From: Chloroflexota bacterium
Lineage (GTDB): Bacteria > Chloroflexota > Chloroflexia > Thermomicrobiales > UBA6265
Direction of reading: 5' to 3'
Length of the DNA stretch: 10,048 bases
Assembly (NCBI GenBank): GCA_023424355.1
Contig: JAFAEA010000057.1
Location: forward strand, 1-10,048
In this document: piece after piece, positions 7,448-10,048 of the stretch
Position numbering within the stretch: the first letter of the stretch is position 1
How the letters are laid out: every line of letters starts with the position of its first letter
Translations under genes and position numbers: made by a program
Notes under the pieces: generated by a model
Seen by the model: only the letters and a program-made list of their open reading frames with translations
What the model was told of the DNA's origin: nothing
Database searches by the model: none

Positions 7448-7999
7448 TTAGCCTCGAATACCCGCCATTGCCATCTGTCGATCGGCGATGCGCGCATCCT
7501 CGGCGCGACCGCTTCCCTGCTTGCGAGCAATGGTTTCGTACTTAATGATCTTGTTCTGCAACTGCAGGATTCCGTAGTACAGGCTCTCCGGGGTTGGCGG
7601 GCAGCCTGGCACATACACATCCACCGGCACAATCTGATCCACACCCTGAACCACGGCGTAGGTATCGTACGGGCCGCCAACATTGGCACAGCTACCCATG
7701 CTGAGCACCCACTTCGGCTCCGACATCTGATCGTAAAGTGTGCGGACGATTGGAGCCATTTTCTTCGTGACCGTACCAGCCACAATCATGAGATCGGCGG
7801 CACGTGGTGACGAACGGAAGAGCATGCCGAATCGCTCAGAGAGATCGAAGCGGGCCATGGAGGCAGAAATCATCTCGATCGCGCAACAGGCGAGACCGAA
7901 CTGCAGCCACCAAAGGGAGGAGCGCCGACCCCAGTTGAAGAGGAAATCCAGCGACGTGGTGAAAATATTCTTGTCGAAGCGATCGTCGATTAGACCCAT
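7448..7999 (-). CDS. nuoB: NADH-quinone oxidoreductase subunit B (N2 iron-sulfur protein)
   Basis: PSST-type subunit that binds cluster N2, the last iron-sulfur centre, which hands electrons to quinone. With the ATG at 7999 the protein has 183 residues. The four cluster ligands are visible: the adjacent pair Cys38-Cys39 in FGLACCAIEM, Cys104 in SMGSCANVGGPYD, and Cys133 in VYVPGCPPTPESL. The start at 7999 is supported by AAGGTG seven bases upstream and overlaps the nuoA stop by 10 bases, which suggests translational coupling. An ATG seven codons further upstream (8020) lacks a ribosome-binding site. The C-terminus has a short polar extension after IARKQGSG. Confidence 0.98.
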   Translation of the reverse strand: MGLIDDRFDKNIFTTSLDFLFNWGRRSSLWWLQFGLACCAIEMISASMARFDLSERFGMLFRSSPRAADLMIVAGTVTKKMAPIVRTLYDQMSEPKWVLSMGSCANVGGPYDTYAVVQGVDQIVPVDVYVPGCPPTPESLYYGILQLQNKIIKYETIARKQGSGRAEDARIADRQMAMAGIRG

Positions 8000-8355
8000 T
8001 CGAGGGCACCTTTCTTCCATGCATACACGTAGCTCAGCATGAGCAGGCCGATAAAGACAAGCATGTGCATGAATCCCTCAAGGCCAAGGAGATCGAAATT
8101 CACGGCCCAGGGATAAATGAATGCAGCCTCCAGATCGAAGATCACGAAGAGCATACCGATGACATAGAAACGGGTTGTGAACTGGGGACGAACTGGCTGG
8201 ACATCTGGCACACCACTCTCATATGGTGCCGATTTGGCCTTGTTCGGCTTGGAAGGGCCAAGAATAGTGGAAATATTCGCCATGCCAAAACCCATGACAA
8301 AGGCGGTAACCACCATAAAGACCACTACGATCCAGTTGCTGCCTAAAAACTCCAC
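7990..8355 (-). CDS. nuoA: NADH-quinone oxidoreductase subunit A
   Basis: Small membrane subunit (ND3 homologue) and first gene of the operon. Three hydrophobic helices are visible. The conserved YESGV loop is at residues 45-49, and RFYVIGMLFVIFDLEAAFIY (62-81) carries the family acidic pair Asp74 and Glu76. I chose a GTG at 8355 (121 residues, MEFLGSNWIVVVF), preceded by a purine-rich GGGGTGGGG. The frame stays open to a TTG at 8394, which would add 13 residues (134 total); that extension looks unlike the family but cannot be excluded. No in-frame ATG exists upstream before a stop at 8398-8400. It overlaps nuoB by 10 bases. Confidence 0.95.
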   Translation of the reverse strand: MEFLGSNWIVVVFMVVTAFVMGFGMANISTILGPSKPNKAKSAPYESGVPDVQPVRPQFTTRFYVIGMLFVIFDLEAAFIYPWAVNFDLLGLEGFMHMLVFIGLLMLSYVYAWKKGALEWV

Positions 8356-8416
8356 GTATCCCCACCCCACGCATGAGAAGTAGTCGGGCGCCAAAAGTCA
8401 CCCGCAAACCGCTAGT

Positions 8417-8425
8417 ATGGTAGCA
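8417..8425 (-). promoter_or_regulatory. Candidate extended -10 element for the nuo operon
   Basis: On the minus strand, TGCTACCAT resembles an extended -10 element (TGn followed by a hexamer matching TATAAT at four of six positions). It would start transcription near 8410, about 55 bases before the chosen nuoA start. No good -35 hexamer lies 16-18 bases upstream. This is a weak consensus match only. Confidence 0.22.
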
Positions 8426-8546
8426 CAGAACGGGGTCGCCATCCGGCATAATTGCACCTGGCTGCCCACGGCACAGTTGCCTGAAATCACGCGGATATCC
8501 GATGGCACGGCTCGGGATTTTGACTTCCCGACACATGGTGAACAAT

Positions 8547-8560
8547 TATGTACGTACATA
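8547..8560. repeat. 14-bp perfect palindrome, possible operator
   Basis: TATGTACGTACATA is a perfect palindrome near the middle of the divergent region. It sits beside possible minus-strand promoter elements and about 40 bases upstream of the candidate nhaA -10. Position and symmetry suit a dimeric regulator, but I recognise no specific regulator site. Confidence 0.4.
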
Positions 8561-8594
8561 TGCGGATAACGCGGTGCAAATGGAACTATTTTCG

Positions 8595-8600
8595 TATACC
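8595..8600 (+). promoter_or_regulatory. Candidate -10 element for nhaA
   Basis: TATACC matches the -10 consensus at four of six positions and lies just upstream of the possible structured leader, so a start near 8607 would include the whole element. No convincing -35 hexamer is present. TATTAT at 8632-8637 is a closer -10 match but lies inside the first helix loop and has no better -35. Confidence 0.22.
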
Positions 8601-8618
8601 ATCGGTACCTCCACTGAC

Positions 8619-8711
8619 TGACCGGCAAGTCTATTATTGAGTCAACACCTACGTGATCGGCATCGCCAGCCACTTTGTCGGTCAACCCCTTCCCTCCTAC
8701 AACGTGGTGTT
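8619..8711 (+). ncRNA. Putative structured leader RNA upstream of nhaA (riboswitch-like)
   Basis: Two long-range helices can be drawn by hand. Helix 1 pairs TGACCGGCAAG (8619-8629) with TTTGTCGGTCA (8674-8684), 11 base pairs including two G-U. Helix 2 pairs AACACC-T-ACGT (8644-8654) with ACGTGGTGTT (8702-8711), 10 pairs with one bulged T. The left arm of helix 2 lies inside the loop of helix 1 and the right arm outside it, so they form a pseudoknot or are mutually exclusive. Five bases later begins a terminator hairpin, and nhaA follows. This layout is typical of a transcription-attenuating leader. Some nhaA-type genes are known to be preceded by the nhaA-I and nhaA-II RNA motifs, reported as Li+-sensing riboswitches. 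I cannot confirm membership from memory of their consensus. A stand-alone small RNA is the alternative. Confidence 0.4.
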
Positions 8712-8715
8712 ACTC

Positions 8716-8754
8716 ATAGCCGCCTGGACCATCCTCCAGGCGGTTATCCTTTTT
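8716..8754 (+). terminator. Rho-independent-type terminator in the nhaA leader
   Basis: ATAGCCGCCTGGA (8716-8728) pairs with TCCAGGCGGTTAT (8735-8747), 13 base pairs with a single G-U, around a six-base loop. It is followed by CC and five Ts (8750-8754). Only the plus strand has the T tract, so it acts on transcripts heading into nhaA, 100 bases before the start codon. No protein gene lies just upstream for it to end, which argues for an attenuator or the end of a small RNA. Confidence 0.75.
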
Positions 8755-8854
8755 CACATCACCTCCAGCACGTCGGCCGCTTGTGGTACCTTTTTTGTAC
8801 CTCAGTCATTGCCATTGGTGATGCGCGCCTTCCTCACTTTTCTGGACACAACCT

Positions 8855-10012
8855 ATGTTGATACGGTTCTTTCGCAGCGAGCCGGCCGCGGCCGTGGTTC
8901 TCCTGCTATCTGCTGCAATCGCGCTCATCGTGGCGAATACTGCTCTGGTTGACTCTTATCACCACCTGCTCGAGCACTATGTGCTGGGCCTTTCGATTCA
9001 TCACTGGATAAACGATGGCTTGATGGCGATCTTCTTCCTCATGGTGGGCCTCGAGATCAAACGCGAAATGACGCTGGGGGCTCTTTCCCGTATGCGGGAT
9101 CGTGTGCTTCCAGGCCTCGCCGCCATGGGCGGCATGCTGGCACCGGCGCTGGTTTACACGGTGATCAACCGTGGCGATTCAGATCTGACTGCGGGCTGGG
9201 CGATTCCGGCGGCAACTGATATCGCGTTCACCCTCGGGGTCCTTGCGGTTCTCGGCAAGCGCGTACCCGCCGGTGTTCGAGTTCTGGTGGTGGGAATCGC
9301 CATCATCGATGATCTGCTGGCCATATTGGTGATCGCCCTCTTCTACTCAGGCGGACTCCAACTTCAGTGGCTGGCCCTGGCAGCGATCACTACAGTTGGA
9401 CTCTTTGCACTCAACCGCGCTTCGGTGATGAAACTGATGCCGTATCTTGCGCTCGGTCTGGTTCTCTGGATAGCGCTTTACAACTCTGGACTCCACGCCA
9501 CACTTACCGGCGTGGTTGTGGCGTTGGCGATTCCTGCGATTCATGACCGGCCATCCGAAACCGCACCGCTGAATGTGCTGGAACACAGAATCGTTTACGG
9601 CGTGAACTTCGGCATCCTGCCGTTGTTTGCCTTCGCCAACGCAGGTGTTTCGCTCCGTGGACTGAGTTCCGATGCATTTCTGGGCACATTACCGTTGGGA
9701 ATCGTCGCCGGCCTGTTCATCGGCAAGCAGATCGGTATCTTTGGCACGATCTGGATTCTGGTGAAGATCGGCATCGCCCAGCTCCCGGCCCGGGTTTCCT
9801 GGCCACAGATCCATGCGATGTCGGTGCTGTGCGGAATTGGTTTCACCATGAGCCTGTTCATTGGCGGGCTGGCGTTCTCCGATTCACCCACCAATATCGA
9901 TGGCACCAAGATCGGTGTACTCGCAGGATCACTGATATCCGCCACCATCGGCAGCGTGCTCATGTTGCGAGCCACCCGAGGGCGGGCCGAAGAAATGAAG
10001 CAGGCAGACTAA
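8855..10012 (+). CDS. nhaA: Na+/H+ antiporter NhaA
   Basis: Inner-membrane NhaA-family antiporter that exports Na+ (or Li+) in exchange for protons. At 385 residues it matches the usual length (E. coli 388). The ATG is the only sensible start: an in-frame stop lies at 8819-8821, and RFFRSEPAAAV aligns with the family N-terminus. The ribosome-binding site is weak (GGA about eight bases upstream). Catalytic residues are visible: Asp122 in AIPAATDIAFTLGVLAVLG, the pair Asp152-Asp153 in AIIDDLLAI, and Lys291 in FIGKQIGIFG. They correspond to E. coli Asp133, Asp163-Asp164 and Lys300. The membrane signature INDGLMAIFFLMVGLEIKRE (52-71) is intact, as is CGIGFTMSLFIGGLAF (326-341). It is divergent from nuo and preceded by a possible attenuator. 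Confidence 0.98.
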   Translation: MLIRFFRSEPAAAVVLLLSAAIALIVANTALVDSYHHLLEHYVLGLSIHHWINDGLMAIFFLMVGLEIKREMTLGALSRMRDRVLPGLAAMGGMLAPALVYTVINRGDSDLTAGWAIPAATDIAFTLGVLAVLGKRVPAGVRVLVVGIAIIDDLLAILVIALFYSGGLQLQWLALAAITTVGLFALNRASVMKLMPYLALGLVLWIALYNSGLHATLTGVVVALAIPAIHDRPSETAPLNVLEHRIVYGVNFGILPLFAFANAGVSLRGLSSDAFLGTLPLGIVAGLFIGKQIGIFGTIWILVKIGIAQLPARVSWPQIHAMSVLCGIGFTMSLFIGGLAFSDSPTNIDGTKIGVLAGSLISATIGSVLMLRATRGRAEEMKQAD

Positions 10013-10015
10013 CCG

Positions 10016-10048
10016 ATGCGAACGTTGGCCTCGGCGAATTGGAAGCGC
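10016..10048 (+). CDS. Start of a downstream gene, possibly triosephosphate isomerase (partial)
   Basis: An ATG four bases after the nhaA stop opens a frame reading MRTLASANWKR to the window edge. The MR...ANWK pattern resembles the N-terminus of triosephosphate isomerase, where Asn and Lys of the NWK motif are catalytic. The residue after Lys is Arg rather than the common Met, and only 11 residues are visible. The ribosome-binding site is weak, so translational coupling to nhaA is possible. It could equally be a chance frame. Confidence 0.3.
   Translation, partial: MRTLASANWKR

Larger units (their letters stand above)
8356..8854. other. Divergent nuoA / nhaA intergenic control region
   Basis: About 500 bases with no convincing protein gene on either strand. 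The nuo-proximal half contains short inverted repeats: CGGATATCCG at 8492-8501, and TCGGGA (8512-8517) with TCCCGA (8526-8531). A 14-bp palindrome lies at 8547-8560. The nhaA-proximal half holds the possible structured leader and the terminator hairpin listed separately. An alternative minus-strand promoter could use TTGTTC (8545-8540) and CAAAAT (8522-8517) with a 17-base spacer, but the match is modest. A short GGTAC / GTACC pair around a T run sits at 8785-8801. Confidence 0.7.

Noticed and set aside
6325..7545. Plus-strand open frame of 406 codons antisense to nuoD, nuoC and nuoB
   Set aside because: It spans parts of three conserved genes on the other strand and has no family resemblance.
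8632..8637. TATTAT as the main nhaA -10 element
   Set aside because: Good hexamer, but no -35 at the right distance, and a start there would delete half of the long upstream helix. Kept only as an alternative.
8398..8685. Minus-strand frame of 95 codons upstream of nuoA
   Set aside because: TTG start, no ribosome-binding site, no recognisable domain, and it overlaps the possible structured leader.
8785..8801. GGTAC and GTACC pair flanking a T run as a second terminator
   Set aside because: Only a 5-bp stem with the T run inside the loop rather than after the stem, so it does not fit a terminator.
8653..8952. Plus-strand frame of 99 codons with a hydrophobic stretch, overlapping the nhaA start
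   Set aside because: GTG start without a ribosome-binding site, a strong terminator hairpin inside the frame, and an end well inside nhaA in another frame.

Overview
The window carries most of a respiratory complex I (NADH:quinone oxidoreductase type) operon on the minus strand and, divergent from it, an nhaA-type Na+/H+ antiporter gene on the plus strand. Base composition is moderate, and codon use looks uniform across all genes. There are no mobile elements, tRNA or rRNA genes, or CRISPR repeats. Separate (unfused) nuoC and nuoD genes, an NhaA-family antiporter and clear Shine-Dalgarno sites point to a respiring, probably Gram-negative bacterium. I cannot name the phylum from sequence alone.

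Layout, in transcription order of the minus strand (right to left): nuoA (8355-7990), nuoB (7999-7448), nuoC (7395-6769), nuoD (6765-5497), nuoH (5360-4317), nuoJ (4279-3569), nuoK (3540-3235), nuoL (3141-1222) and nuoM (1157 to beyond the left edge). All nine keep their key residues: the N2-cluster cysteines in NuoB, the quinone-site His and Tyr in NuoD, and the channel Glu/Lys residues in NuoK, L and M. The genes are tightly packed (nuoA and nuoB overlap by 10 bases; nuoC and nuoD are 3 bases apart), so this is almost certainly one transcription unit.

The striking absence is nuoE, nuoF and nuoG (the NADH-oxidising module) and also nuoI (the 2x[4Fe-4S] ferredoxin-like subunit). nuoD is followed directly by nuoH, and nuoH directly by nuoJ with only 37 bases between. 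Operons lacking E, F and G are known in other lineages, but those normally keep nuoI. The missing subunits may lie beyond the left edge or elsewhere in the genome. Most intergenic gaps longer than about 45 bases contain an inverted repeat or stem-loop, the strongest between nuoK and nuoL.

The region from 8356 to 8854 is a divergent control region with no convincing gene. On the nhaA side it holds a possible promoter, a stretch with two long crossing (pseudoknot-like or mutually exclusive) helices, and then a strong rho-independent-type terminator hairpin about 100 bases before the nhaA start. That arrangement suggests a transcription-attenuating leader, possibly an ion-sensing riboswitch. NhaA is complete, with its catalytic aspartates. 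Four bases after its stop a reading frame opens that runs off the right edge.

Functionally, complex I couples quinone reduction to proton (or possibly Na+) export, and NhaA exchanges Na+ for H+. The divergent pair therefore places two ion-gradient systems under adjacent control.
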